Part shown: positions 22,401 to 34,700 of the stretch, one piece after another
How positions within the stretch are numbered: position 1 is the stretch's first letter
How the letters are laid out: each line of letters starts with the position of its first letter
Source: Drechmeria coniospora
Lineage: Eukaryota > Ascomycota > Sordariomycetes > Hypocreales > Ophiocordycipitaceae
Reading direction: 5' to 3'
DNA: 64,000 bases
NCBI RefSeq assembly: GCF_001625195.1
Contig: NC_054391.1
Location: 8,322,552 to 8,386,551 of the forward strand
The notes under the pieces: generated by a model
The model's input: only the letters and a program-made list of their open reading frames with translations
Databases searched by the model: none
Told to the model about the DNA's origin: nothing
Translations under genes and position numbers: made by a program

Positions 22401-22985
22401 AGAACGGGAGATCTGATATTCGTTGGGATTCAGAGACATCCCATAGCTGCGTAAACGCGTAGACCCAGCAGCAGACTCAAGGCCATGGCCGAGTGATTTT
22501 GCCGCGTGATCTCCCGATATGCCAGTGTCCATGTCCGATACAGTCTGGAAACTGTCACTTTTCCGGAATCCTTCCAGCTCGACGCCGAGAGCGCCTGACA
22601 TGGGCTGCGCTCCCGCGGTGAGCGGGACTCTGTCGGATTCTGCATAGTCTCGATGGGAGGACTCCTCTGCAAACAGTGATGATGCTCTGTAGAATGTATT
22701 GACAGGGGCAGACTCGTGGTGTTTGTCGCGTGCAGTGGATTGCCGGAGGTCGGGTGGAAGGGCCGACTGCAACGCCGTGGGGTGTATCGGTGACTCTGGA
22801 TTGCCTCCGTCATTGGGGTTTGAGGGTGAACAATACCAAGATGTCGAAATGTTGTCCGTATTGGCAAACGGCGCGCCATCAGCCTGTCTGCCACTGCCAG
22901 TTCCCGCAAGCATGTCCCGCAGTGGGATGGACTGTCGACGCCGGTCCTGACCACGGTCGGGGAGATGCGAAGACATGGGCACCAC
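16409..22985 (-). CDS. CCH1: high-affinity voltage-gated-type calcium channel CCH1, five exons
   Basis: Plasma-membrane Ca2+ channel pore subunit, partner of MID1. Exons are 22985-21438, 21374-18993, 18935-17164, 17098-17009 and 16946-16409; introns are 63, 57, 65 and 62 nt; all frames join, giving about 2109 residues, normal for CCH1. A disordered N-terminus opens with a RRRQSIPLRD motif. Four six-helix repeats follow. Pore-loop filter residues are visible as N (FVIMSANTFTDL), E (ILSSENWTDI), E (IVSQEGWIDV) and E (MSLGEGWNQI), the fungal NEEE pattern. An EF-hand-like segment (DPAGTGFITKEAF) lies in the C-terminal tail. The first intron is in frame and stop-free, so ORF finders fuse it into the protein as 21 extra residues. 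The last exon encodes a disordered tail with FELYEPE. Start could also be Met4. Confidence 0.93.
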
Positions 22986-24428
22986 AAAGACACCACGGCG
23001 AAGATTCGCAAACGGGGGTCTTGCCGAGGAGGAGGAAGCTTGACCTCAGTGTTGGGGGTGCTAGCGAGCGGACGATCTGATGAGAGTTGAAATCATTGTC
23101 GAAATTCAGAAGACCGCTAAAGTGGAGAGAAACAAAGCACTTGACGTCGGGGATGTAGTGTCAATCTCGTGAGTCAACCGATGTGACCGGCTAAGCTCAC
23201 CTGCAAATGCAACGAACTAAGAGAAATGCTTGACTATTGCGTGTGATGATGATGTGGTATTAGCATGACGGTGTCCCCTTGTAAACCTGCAAGCTTCCAG
23301 TGTAATTCTAGGTACTGATGGTTTTCGAACTTGGCGCGACTAACGAAGCCCAAACTTCAGGACTCCAGATTCTGAGACGGTGGCCGAGAAAGGCGTGTAC
23401 TTAGCTAAGGTGCCGTCATGTGAAAGTTGCAATAACACAGTGATTTCATGCATTATCTTTTTTTTTATTCATATTATAAATTATAAATATTCCCAATCAA
23501 GTTATAGTACTTCAGTGAGAAATGCACCATGTATTCACAATACAAAAGGCAACGTAATACTAAATAAATATCTTAATTATATGTAGAGACTTTATTAATG
23601 ATTTGCTCTAGATGCAGCTACAACAAAATTCTAATAATGCTTTATTATGAATGATTATGAATTAAAGGACTTATGGTCCAATGACTTATCACTAGAAGAT
23701 AATAATAATAATATAAGTGCATACTATGTAGACTTTTCCTCTTCATGCAAGATCCAAGAGGGAACATCATACAACGCTCTTTCTCCCTCCTTGTATAATA
23801 CTCTGACGTAAGCTTGTATCTAAGATATCTTGAACTTAGTTAAAAAAAGTATCGAATATAAATACGCTTATCATATAGAAGAAAGTGAAGCTAACTTAGT
23901 ATTCTGTTCATTATATTCATGACATTGACTGATCGGTAGAATATAATTGCTCCAAGAATGGCTATTAAACGTACATATTACTCGTTGCTACCCTGCTGTA
24001 CTGTACTGTACATAAAACCGTACACCAGTCAGTACCTAGCAGGTAGGGTAGGTGAGAAAAAGGCCAACCAGACGCCGCTCCATGATTCCAGCCAATGCGC
24101 TACGAGCGAAAATGAGCGAAAATGACACGGAAGGACGAGTGTGTGTTTCGCAAGTCCGATCCCGCTTTGGCCCGATAAGATCCACTGCATCAGGTACGTA
24201 CATTATGCTTCCCACGGAGTTTCCGATCCGTCCGCGTGGCTGCGTAGTGACATCCCGGATTTGGCACGCCTTGAGGAAGGGGCAGCCGACAGGTACCCTG
24301 GTAGCCCAGGCATCACGGCAGTAGTATAAGTACAGATGCTTAGAATCTTTCCATCTCGACACTGGAGAGCGTTCCATACTCTCGACCAAGTCCATCACGT
24401 GGCAGTTATTCCCCCATCACTTCGTACT
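22986..24428. other. divergent CCH1/AOX intergenic region with AT-rich island
   Basis: Shared upstream region of two divergent genes. 23440-23970 is strongly AT-rich, with a (TAA)n run at about 23700. A short GC-richer block (23730-23810) inside the island recalls an LTR-like relic, but no borders were found. 24000-24020 carries TACTGTAC-type palindromes. Confidence 0.4.
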
Positions 24429-25642
24429 ATGATATCTATCGCTGTCCGCACTCGATCACCGGCATCGCGGCCGGCTGCCCACCTTGCTCGGGCATCCATC
24501 GTGGTGGCCAGCTCTCGGTGTAGTATCATTCCCATCCCGAGAACTGGTTACTGTGCGGCCACGTCCACTGAACAAGGCCACCTCACTGCCTCGACACGGC
24601 TCTTCTCGACGACAGCCGTATCTAGGCTTCGCGATTTCTTCCCCGCCAGCGACACGCCTCATATCCAAAAGACAAAGGCCGCCTGGCCGCATCATGGCTA
24701 CACCATGGACGAGATGGCAGCGGTGGTGCCAGCGCACCGAGCACCTCGAACTGTCGGCGACTGGGTGGCCTGGAAGATTGTGCGTTTTGCACGCTACTGG
24801 ATGGACCTGGCCACGGGCATGGACCGCAAGCAGCAGGTTGACAAGAAGAATCCGACGACGGCCGTCGAGGCCGAGAAGCCGTTGACAGAAGCGCAGTGGG
24901 TATGCCTCACCACAGGCCGAAAAGAATATTACTTGCCCTCTACTTGCCCTCTGGCTAATCTTTCGTAGCTCATTCGATTCGTCTTCCTGGAAAGTATCGC
25001 CGGCGTACCAGGTATGGTTGGCGGCATGCTGCGTCACCTCAACAGCCTGCGACGAATGAAGCGAGACAATGGCTGGATCGAGACGCTACTCGAGGAGAGC
25101 TACAACGAGCGCATGCATCTCTTGACATTCATGAAGATGTGTGAGCCTGGCTGGTTCATGAAGCTGATGATCATCGGTGCCCAAGGCGTCTTCTTCAACA
25201 GCATCTTCATCGTCTACCTTATTCGGCCGAAGATCGTCCACCGATTCGTTGGTTACCTCGAGGAGGAAGCAGTACATACCTACACCAGAGCCATCTACGA
25301 AATCGAGCAAGGCCATCTTCCTCGGTGGTCGGACCCCAAGTTTCGCATCCCCGACATTGCTGTGGAGGTGAGACCGTCCGGGACAAGCACTCCGACAAGC
25401 GAAATCATGTCATGCTAATAATGCCGTGACAGTATTGGAACATGCCTGAGGACCACCGCACCATGAAGGATCTCATTCTCTACATCCGAGCTGATGAGGC
25501 CGGTCACCGCGGCGTCAACCATACGCTCGGAAACCTGAACCAAAGCGAAGACCCGAACCCCTTCGTCAGCACGTTCAAGGATCGCGACGTGCCCAAGCCG
25601 AGCTTGAAGCCCGCAGGATATGAGCGTTCCGAGGTCATCTAA
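24429..25642 (+). CDS. AOX1: mitochondrial alternative oxidase, three exons
   Basis: Inner-membrane di-iron ubiquinol oxidase that bypasses complexes III and IV. Exons are 24429-24899, 24969-25367 and 25433-25642; introns are 69 and 65 nt; the product is 359 residues, typical length. The N-terminus ([15 protein letters not shown]) is a mitochondrial presequence; an in-frame ATG at 24336 would add 31 residues. Di-iron ligand motifs are all present: LES in [10 protein letters not shown] (about 165), NERMH (203-207), LEEEAVH (254-260) and RADEAGH (309-315). Exon 1 ends at Trp and exon 2 resumes LIRFVFLES without loss. It is divergent from CCH1. Stress-responsive transcription is usual for AOX, but no element was proved here. 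Confidence 0.95.
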
Positions 25643-28489
25643 CCCCCCCCCCCTCTGGGCTTCTTCGTCTTTTTTCTCTACTTCAGCAATTTCTTTTCAT
25701 CTTCCTCCGATAAGGTGCAAGGAATCACTGTGACGGTTTGTTTAGCGGGTTGGGCCATCGATAGACGGACAAGGGAGTATGCGGCGTGCGGAGTACGAGA
25801 GGTGGTGTTTATTCTCTCCTCATCCCAAACGATGCAAGTGCAGTACATACTGCTGAGTAGATACGACAGAAAACCAGCTGCATTTTCAGGATGACTGGTG
25901 TTGCCAAGCCGTCCTACATGGCTGGCGTATAGATGTCGTTGGTTGGTGCGGCGCTGAGCCTCTCATACAAGGTTAAACTTTGATGGAATTTGCGTTGCTG
26001 TATTACGGAGTACGGAGTTCAAGTGTACGGAGTGCAAAGCAAGTGCTCCGTATCCGTACAGTACTTGCTCAAGGGTTTGAAGTAAGTAAACGTTTGCGTA
26101 CAGTAATACTGCCTGCCAGGTAGTACATACAAGTACTCCGTGCTTTCCTTAGACGTACACACTGTATCCTGCTTAAGTAATGTGGCTCCGTACTTGAGTA
26201 GTACTGTACATGTAAGTAGGTACATAGTGCGAAGGCATCTGGTCGCTTCGCTACTAAGCTTGCTGCAAGGACGTGTACCGATCCGGCCATGGGAGCTTCC
26301 CAAGTGTACAGTACTCTGTAGTATTTCGTACCGCATGGACAAATCTACGACACCCTTGTCTGCAGCGCATGATGCGTCATGCAATCAGTGCATCAATGGC
26401 AAGGCATTCTTTCTCGATCGAGGACAAGTCAATTATTACTCGTAATACAGCTCGGATTGCACATCCAACAGAGGCACCGGCGGGGCCCGGATCCTCTCGA
26501 CGCGGCTTTGCCCGAATGGTCCACCAAGAATCATTTCGCGTGGGAAGGGCAGGAGCAACTCCGTCGCAGCTCCGCCTTGGCAGGGTGCTAGCATCCTACT
26601 TGGAGTGACGATGATGCTGACAAAAGTGTTGTCGATGGGACCCAACCAAGTAATCGTTGTACATGTATTACTCCGTAGTTGGCCAGCCGCTGATTGTCAG
26701 CCTTGACTCAGTGTACATGTACTGTACAGTATTCCCTGTGCCTGCTGCGAGCAGTGCAGGGACGAACTGATACCCACGGTACTAGTACTCAGGAAGTAAG
26801 TACATCGCAAGTTGTTGGTTTTGCACTCCGTACTCCGTCATACAGCTGGTAAAGTGTGTCCTCACAATGAAGAAGGTATTATAGGGCTAGTGGTACTGGC
26901 TGGCACCTAGCACCAATCGCATGTGCGGTGTACACCCACTCACACAAGGGGGAATGGAGAGGAGGAAACGGACAACACGCGAACTACTGAACACATGTAC
27001 TTTGTTGTACTTAAGTAGCTGCCGCACAGAGTACAGTACGACTGCGGCGTACAGCATCTGTACCTATGTTAGTGTTGTAGCAGCATCGAGTAGCACGCGA
27101 GTACATGTCCAGACACACAACCTAAATGTATCTTCTGTGCAGTAAACATGTAAACACCTTTGCTGAGTACCTCTTATGTTGAAAGAGCATTCCGTCTCCG
27201 TTTGAGGAACGAGCACGAGTGTTCACAACCGCCAAGTGCTAGGTAACAGTACCTGTACCACCACTTTAGTACTTAAGTACTCCGCACTACCCCGTATACA
27301 AGTACTTGCGTGTACATGTATGTACAAGTACAGTACTTGTAACTTTGTGGTATGGATATTTAGTACAGTATTTCCTTCTCTCATCCTCGAAAGCCAACTC
27401 CAGTACGAGTACTTACTCCGTACCAATTTGGCTCATCCGTGCTCGTATTGCCCGACGGTACAAGGTACCTCCTGGTACAGAGCACAAGTAATAAGTATTC
27501 ACCAATTTCCGAGAACTAACCAACTATTACTACGAAGGTACCTAGTACTAAAGTACCTACCACATTCAACTGTACTGTGCTGTGTGTGTTGAATACTTAC
27601 TATCGTACTACTTAAGAAATAGACACCGTAATCGGGCTACAGGTACCACTTACCACGTCGGGTACAATATTTGGACTGCATGCGCCTAGTACGGAGTGTT
27701 CTATACGAGCCAGCAGGCAACCAAGCCAGCACATCTATCAACCTCTCACGAACACCCCCTCATTTTTACCCACTACAAGTACACACACCACACCTACCTA
27801 CTTACTTATTAACACCTGCTACCTGTCTTTGTACATACTGCCAGTTCATCCATACGGTACAGTGTCACGTCACACCAAGTCACACCCGTCATCCAAACTC
27901 TCACCAACTGGCCAACCAGCCCTACCTTCAGCCACGCGTCTCCCGCCCTCTTCACCCAGCTCATCTCATCCATCCGACCAACCAAGCGTCCATTTTCCAT
28001 CCAGCTACTCCGTACTGCTGGTCTACTGCTGTGCCTCTGTGGCCGCGACATCGCCACCTCCCCGCTTGAGCTTGACCGGCGCCTTTGCAACACGTCTCAC
28101 CTCACTTGCCTTCCTCGAGTGGGAAAGACGGCAGCCTAGTGTCGTTCTTCATCTCATCCCTTGCTTATTGCGCTTCGCTCTCCGCCCGCGAGACGAGACG
28201 AGACGACATATTGCAAGCATCAGCGCTGCGCGCACGTACACCCATATCTGTCACCAAGCCTGACAGACCTGTGAGCCATCTGAAACAAAGCTCGAGATAT
28301 TACCACCTACCCCATTTGCTGCCGAGTTCATAGTCGCACCCCGTCCGGGACGGTCAGCCCCCCCCCTTGCTCGGTACATCGAATCCCACGTCTGGTACAC
28401 AACCCTTTCGGCAACACTCCTGGGCTGCCCGAAAGCTGCCTTGAGAAAATCTGCCCAACGATAGTGCTGCGACGACGCCCCCCCGCGTC
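25643..28489. other. 2.8-kb spacer upstream of CRZ1, dense in GTAC-rich motifs
   Basis: No gene is supported. From about 25780 to 27700 it is packed with TACTCCGTA/TACGGAGTA and with GTACTTGTAC, AAGTAC and CTTAAG-like palindromic words. From about 27700 to 28489 it is C/T-rich, as expected for the promoter and leader of CRZ1. A long regulatory region upstream of a signalling transcription factor is plausible. Confidence 0.45.
25980..28020. repeat. dense zone of TACTCCGTA/TACGGAGTA and GTAC palindromes
   Basis: About ten exact or one-off copies of the TACTCCGTA word (for example 26004, 26130, 26670, 26828, 27275, 27414, 27690, 28007), interspersed with GTACTTGTAC, GTACATGTAC and ACTTAAGTAC. 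No long tandem unit; the pattern is a scatter of short words. Confidence 0.6.
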
Positions 28490-30665
28490 ATGGATCAACA
28501 GACACATCACCGTCGGTTGCCCTCGTCCTCGGCTGACGAGTCAAATCAGCGGCTCGATATAAACGAGTCTTCGCAGCACGAGGTGCCTCCCGGCACCTAT
28601 GGTGCAGATGCATCCTCCAGCGGCCTAGGACTCGGCTTGGATCAGCAGCCGCAACCGTCGCCGCAGCAGCAGCAGGTTTCCTTTGTGAGCGCCGCAAGCT
28701 TCGACTCGCTCGCCAGTGAGCCCAACTTCCTTCACCCGCACCAACCCCCGCACAACACGTTCGGCCAGTCTAGCATCTCTGATCCAGCGGTGCTCTTCGA
28801 CCCCAGCTCACCCTTTGGGCAGCCCGGTGCTGGCGCCGACGCTGCCGCCGCCGGCCTATCCTTCCCCTCCCAGTCCCAGCCCACCACGTACATGGACGAA
28901 GGTGACTTCTCTCTCTTCCCATCCCTAAACCAGGGAGATCAGTTCAACCAACCCCTATTCGTGCACCCAAGCCTCGGTTCCAGCGTGACCAACATGGCCT
29001 CGTCCCAGTCGCACCAATCCCCCCCGACAAATCTCCTACATGACAGCCGCCACTCAAGTTCTGCTCGGCATTCGTCTTCCTTCAGCAGCCACAACACTCT
29101 GTCGCCGGTTGGGACCCACTCCCGACAGGTCTCTCTTGGCCCCGAAGCCGCCCTCCTCCCCAACCAGCTGGGCGACTGGTCCCAGCCTCAGTTTCAGGGA
29201 CATAGGCGAAGCCCTTCGGAGTTGTCGGATGTTTCATCCGTCTCCCCGTCTCCGAACCTCGTCGGCGCCGACTCGTTCGACGATCGCCACGGCGGTCATT
29301 CCCCCCTGCAGAGACCGTCCGATGCCAGCCTCTATCAAGAAGTTCTCGGCATCGGCGCCTTCAGCATCGGCGACAACCAGGGACGAAGCCCTTCCCTCAG
29401 CCCGGCCATCAGTCCCCGCATGGACCCGCGGCAGATTCCCGAGCTGCACCAACCAGGTTTCGGCCTTGTCCCTCCGGGAGGCTATAGGCCGTACTCCGGC
29501 ATGCACCCAACGGCCGACTCGTTCCCCTCCCTGCACGGCTCCGGCCCCGGCCCCGGCCCAGGGGACATCCCTCAGATGGCTCCTCCGTCCATCAACATCG
29601 ACTTTGCGCCTAGCAACGCAAAAGCCGGCGTGTTCGAGCCGGCCAAATCACACCTGGACCAGGACTCGCTGACACCGCCGGAAAGAGGTACGTCCAACGA
29701 GAAGGAAGTGGAGGAGGATGGTGTGCGTGCAGGATTGCCTTGAAGCTGATATTGCAATAGGCAGGCTCAAGTCTCGTCCTCGTTCGGTGACGGACCCTTT
29801 TCATCCTGGCGGATCCAGCGTCGGCCGGCCGAGCAGCTCGAGCAGCTTGTCGCCCATCTCTGGCTCGTCTCTGTCCCCGCGATCTGGCGCAGCTCGCTCG
29901 CTCTCGCCCCTCGATCGACAGTCCACGGCATCTCCTCGCGGGAGGAGGCAGTCGACATCGGCCGTGCCGAATAACGTGATTGCCTTGCGACTTGCGGATC
30001 CGGAATATCAGAACAACCAAGACCTTGGCGCGTCCAAGCGAGCGCAGAAACACCCGGCGACGTTTCAATGCACCCTGTGTCCCAAGAGATTCACGAGAGC
30101 GTACAATTTGCGCTCTCATCTGAGGACCCACACGGACGAGAGGCCCTTCGTTTGCACCGTTTGCGGGAAAGCGTTTGCTCGGCAGCACGACCGGAAACGA
30201 CACGAAAGCCTGCACTCGGGCGAGAAGAAGTTTGTGTGCAAGGGCGATCTGAAGGTGGCCGGCCAGTGGGGTTGCGGTCGACGATTTGCTCGCGCCGACG
30301 CGCTCGGCCGACATTTCCGATCCGAAGCCGGCCGCATCTGCATCAAGCCGCTTCTCGACGAAGAAATGATGGAGCGGCAACCGCAGTGGCAGGAACAACG
30401 GATGCAGCACAGCATGGGCCAGAACATGGCGGCGCCGCAAGCCGTCGGCATGGACTCCGCGCCCGGATATCATCCGATGAATACGTACGCGCTGCCTGCC
30501 GCCTTGCTGGCCCAGTATCCGGCGCTGGCGCAGATGAATTGGTCCCAACCTGAGGCCGCCGGCGGGATGGATGATGACATGAGCGGCCGGTCATCGTTCG
30601 ACGCCAGCGACTATGACGATGGTGACGACGGTGGCTACGCCAGCGGTCCCGCCGTTGGGTACTAG
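28490..30665 (+). CDS. CRZ1: calcineurin-responsive C2H2 transcription factor CRZ1/CrzA, two exons
   Basis: Nuclear effector of Ca2+-calcineurin signalling. Exons are 28490-29687 and 29761-30665; the 73-nt intron joins in phase 1 (ER-G-RLK), giving 700 residues. The N-terminal 500 residues are disordered and Ser/Gln/Pro-rich, with many SP sites. P366-S-I-N-I-D matches the PxIxI[TD]-type calcineurin-docking form. Finger 1 (about 503-525, [21 protein letters not shown]) and finger 2 (about 531-553) are canonical. The third, variant finger (FVCKGDLKV...GQWGCGRRF...H) is the CRZ1 signature, and the segment ends with a conserved IKPLLDEE. The C-terminal tail is acidic. It lies 2.8 kb downstream of AOX and about 5.5 kb from the CCH1 start. 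Confidence 0.95.
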
Positions 30666-31794
30666 ATCGAGATGGAGACGGCAAGAAGCAGAATATTTAT
30701 GCAGGAAACTGTCGAAATCTGGATCATGCAAGTCTCCGGTGATACAAGGGACTCTTGTATATAAGAAACTTACGTAGCAAGCTTGCGCTTCGACAACCTG
30801 GCAGGAGTACTTTCCTTTCACTTGCACTTGCAGACGAGCAATCCACACCATGCGAACAATGAACAGCCGACTTTCGAGCACCTTTCCATTCACTCCATAT
30901 GCGCATGAACAGACTCACTGAATCGGTAAGCAAACCTAGCGGATACCGTGATGATGCTGCTCTATGCTATGCCCGATTACGATCAAGCAGTGACGATGCA
31001 GCTGTTGCACCCATGGCCCTGCGTGCGCCGATGATGGAGCTGAGGGGTTTGCAACACGACAACGTTCATGGTACGGATACTGTTCAAGGAAACCTGGCTC
31101 GCTCGCTCGCTCCTTTGCACAGGTCCCCCCCGAGTGACAAATGCTGACCATAAACGCGATCCTCCCAGTGCCGCGTCTGGGGGGTGAGAGACATGACGTA
31201 CCCCATCTCATCTTGGTCCGTACACCGTCATGCCCAGGGCGATGCGGTGGAGTGGTCGACTGCGGACTGCGGCCACCCCGCACGCGACCCGTCCGATCTC
31301 GCGGCCCGGATCGGCAACCGGCACACGGCTGGTCGGCCAAGCCGCGGGCCACATGGACCATTTGACTGATCGTAATCGCCAACTCTCGCTTTCAATACCA
31401 AGATTACACCCCAACATTATCCAGGACCGACATCGGGAAGAATTGCATGACCGTCTCTCCTTCAGGAATGGACACATGACAAGAACGGCGGGAGAGCGCC
31501 TTGGGTTGATTGCCACAACCTGAGGTCCCTTGACCCGTCCTGACGGATGACGGCCTTGTCACCAGCAAGTTCGTCAGATGATCGCCTTTGATTTCGATGG
31601 CATTAAGGTACCCAACTAGCGAAAGCGAAATCGATTTGCATTGCTCTTGATCTATTGCAGAAGTATGAATGCATTTGCATGCCAGCATGGCCAACATCAT
31701 GGCGCCATCCGTCGTTGTTCTGCAGCATCTTGGCTCAGTTATACCGCATGCCATTCACCGAGCAAGGCTCCATGTGCAACTATCATTGTCACAT
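30666..31794. other. convergent spacer between CRZ1 and the ABC transporter
   Basis: No gene is supported. Overlapping ORFs of 60-150 codons lie on both strands at 30936-31523 without family resemblance. The stretch holds the 3' ends of both neighbours. Confidence 0.35.
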
Positions 31795-34700
31795 CTACCT
31801 CAATGAGGCGAACAGGTCACATCTGGCCACGATCTCGCCCGCCGTACCAAAATCCGCCAAGACCCCCTTTTCCATCACGGCGATCTTGTCGTATTTGAGA
31901 GCGGCATCAAGTCGATGCAAGACTGATATCGTCGTCTTTCCCCGCAAACTCTCCCTCATCAGATCTTCTACTTGGATCTCGGTGTCGCTGTCGAGACTAG
32001 AGCGGACGATGGCTACTTAGTACCATCACGAGGTGAAGGGTCACGCCCGCAAATTGCTTACCTGCTTGTTGCCTCGTCAAGGATGATCAACCCTCCTCCA
32101 GCCGTGCTCGATTCACTCAATACCAATTTGGCAATGGAGAATAGCTGGGCCTCCCCCTTGGACAAGGCGGCATCCGCCATCTGGGTCTGAAGACCCCCAA
32201 CGGCCAAGACCTTGGCGTGGAGACAGCATCGAACAAGAATGTCCGTTACAGTATCATCCGAGTACTGTCCTTCAGGATCAAGTTCTTGTCGGAGAGTGGA
32301 TTCTGGATCGAGGAAGTTGTCTTGTGAAATAACCCGGAATCGGTTTCGGAGCTCCATCATGCGCAGGGCCGAGAGGTCAACTCCATCCACGACGACTCGC
32401 CCGACTGGCATGTCAATCATGCCTAGCAAGGCTAGCAAAAACGTTGATTTTCCCGAGCCAGAACGACCGTAGACGGCAACGCGGTCACCCGGTTCGATGT
32501 TGAGCGTGATCCCGCGCAAGTGCCAAACTGGCTTCGCATTCTTTTCCTTGTCCATTACATACGTTGCAAAGATGTTTTCAATCTGAACACGGCCATTCTG
32601 AGGCCAATTTTCATCCGTGGCGGCTGTACTTGTCGAATCATCCTGCTTCTCGCTCGGGGTTTTATCTTCGAACACAACTATGCGTGATATCGCGCCGAGG
32701 GACGTCTCGAGAGAGGTCCAGGCCATGATAAAGTTGGTCAGCGTAGAGCCCAACGTTGTCACTTTAAGCAAAGCAACGCCCGCGACACCTGCGGCCACCT
32801 TGTCCCGCAGCGTGACGGTGATGATTGTAATAACGACCGCTAAGCCGGCAACAACGAGCCCGAGGACGAGCTGAAGCCAGCGTTGAACCATGTGGAGTAA
32901 GTAGAATGGCTCTTGTGACCGGTCCAGCTTTTCCCTAAACTTGGTCCGCGTCTTGTCCAGCCAACCGTTCGCACGGATCGTAGCTAGCCCCGATGCTGTT
33001 TCGCCAAACGCGGTGTGAAGATATCCTTTCCACTCCAAGTCTATGCCGCGCAGCTGTTTCGAGGTGCGCAGGTATACATGCTGGATAAGGTAGAGGATAA
33101 CGGCCAATACGGGAAGTGCTGCGAGAGCGTGATGCGAAACGACAGCAATTAGGATTATTTCGAAGACGGCAGTAAAGAACTCGGAGCAGGTATTGAAAAG
33201 ATCGAGGGGCAAGTAGCCATCGATGAACATAAGATCTTGGTTGAAACGGTTCAGGAGACTTCCGGTATCGATGCGACTTACATACGCAAACGGCGCACGT
33301 AATGTTGCCTGAAGTAGAGTCGAGTGAAGCGCAGCGGCCGAGGTCGGTACGATGACCAGCATGAGTTGCCTTTCATCCGTTGTTAGCTGAGCAGGTCGTC
33401 GTAGCGGCGTACGAATGAAAAAAAAGGGGGGTTGGTGCATACAAGGCCCAGCCAAAGAGGAAGATCAACGGAAGCATTGGGCCATGGAATAGATGCGCAG
33501 CCAGTATCCATTGTCAACGCCATTGCCCTCCATCTCCAAAGCGGCAGTCCACCACTGAACCCAGACATCTACTCGGTCAAGCAAGGTTAGCAACATGGAC
33601 CTGCCTTCATCGCTCTACAGCGAACAGCCAAGTCGAGGACAACGTACGTGGGAACGAAAACGTGACGGCAAATGTGATGCCAAACACGAGAAAGACGGCA
33701 GCGTTTGTATATCCCATTGCTCGCACGTATCGCAGAAATACCCTCCTGTCGGAGACGTGCGATGTCGAATCGTTGACGCCTGGCACCTGCTGGTCAGTTT
33801 CCTTGAGACATGCGACCTTCGTTTCAGCTTTCGCCTCAACTTCTCTGCCTATATCGTCCCCCCCCTCGTCCTCGCCACTGTTGGCGTTCTCTTCCACGCC
33901 CAAAAAATCTGACGTTGACACTCGAAGTCGTCCTTGGTCGTCAATATGATACACCTCGTCCGCGAACGATGCGATGTGCCCTGGGGTGGTTAGTGACGCG
34001 TTTGAAAATAACAGGTACATCAAGGCAAGGTAAGGAAGTTGACCCTTACTGTCGTGTGTCGTGAAGAGAACCGTCGTGCCCATTCGTCGGAAGAGGCCGT
34101 GTGGCCCCATGAGTCGTACGGATATGCGCTCGCGGCTCTTCCGGTCCAAGGCTGAAAACACATCATCGAGCAGGACCATGTCCTTTTTCGCGGCTACGAC
34201 GCGGGCCAAAGCCTGCAATTGGTTTGTCAATATTCGCGCCCTCTCTCGATCCAAGTGGAGAGAATCGGAAATTAATCAGATGGACGTCCCAAACGTTGCC
34301 TTTGGCCACCGCTCAACCTCACACCGCCGCTTCCCACTGTGCCTGTGCTGTAGTCGGCGAGGGCGGTCACGTCATCAAGTGCACAGCAGTCCTGTACTTC
34401 ATCAAGCCACTTCGGATCGCCCTCCGAATGCTGCGTCCACGCTTCCTTTGCGGACAAGTTTTCGATCCACGGTACCTGGCCGCAGTAGGCAATGCCGCCC
34501 CTGTCCTTGCGAATAACCGTAGAGCCGTCCAATTGGTTGGATTCGCCGACCAGAGAACGCATCAAGAGTGTTTTACCAGAGCCGACACGTCCAACAATGG
34601 CGGTGAGATATCCTTTCTTGATGTCGAGTGTGATATCGCGGAGGAGTGGGGGCTTCTCCGGCGTCCACCCAAACGAAGCACCCTTCATGGAAAGCACAAT

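Noticed and set aside
23730..23820. Possible second LTR in the CCH1-AOX spacer
   Set aside because: I could not find TG...CA borders or a target-site duplication, so it is not called as an element.
25980..27660. Possible CRISPR or satellite array
   Set aside because: Motifs are short, irregularly spaced and on both strands; there is no regular repeat-spacer unit, and the genome is fungal.
33383..33568. Alternative frame through ABC exon 9
   Set aside because: It skips the conserved WVQWWT and NGYWL motifs, so it cannot explain away the frameshift.
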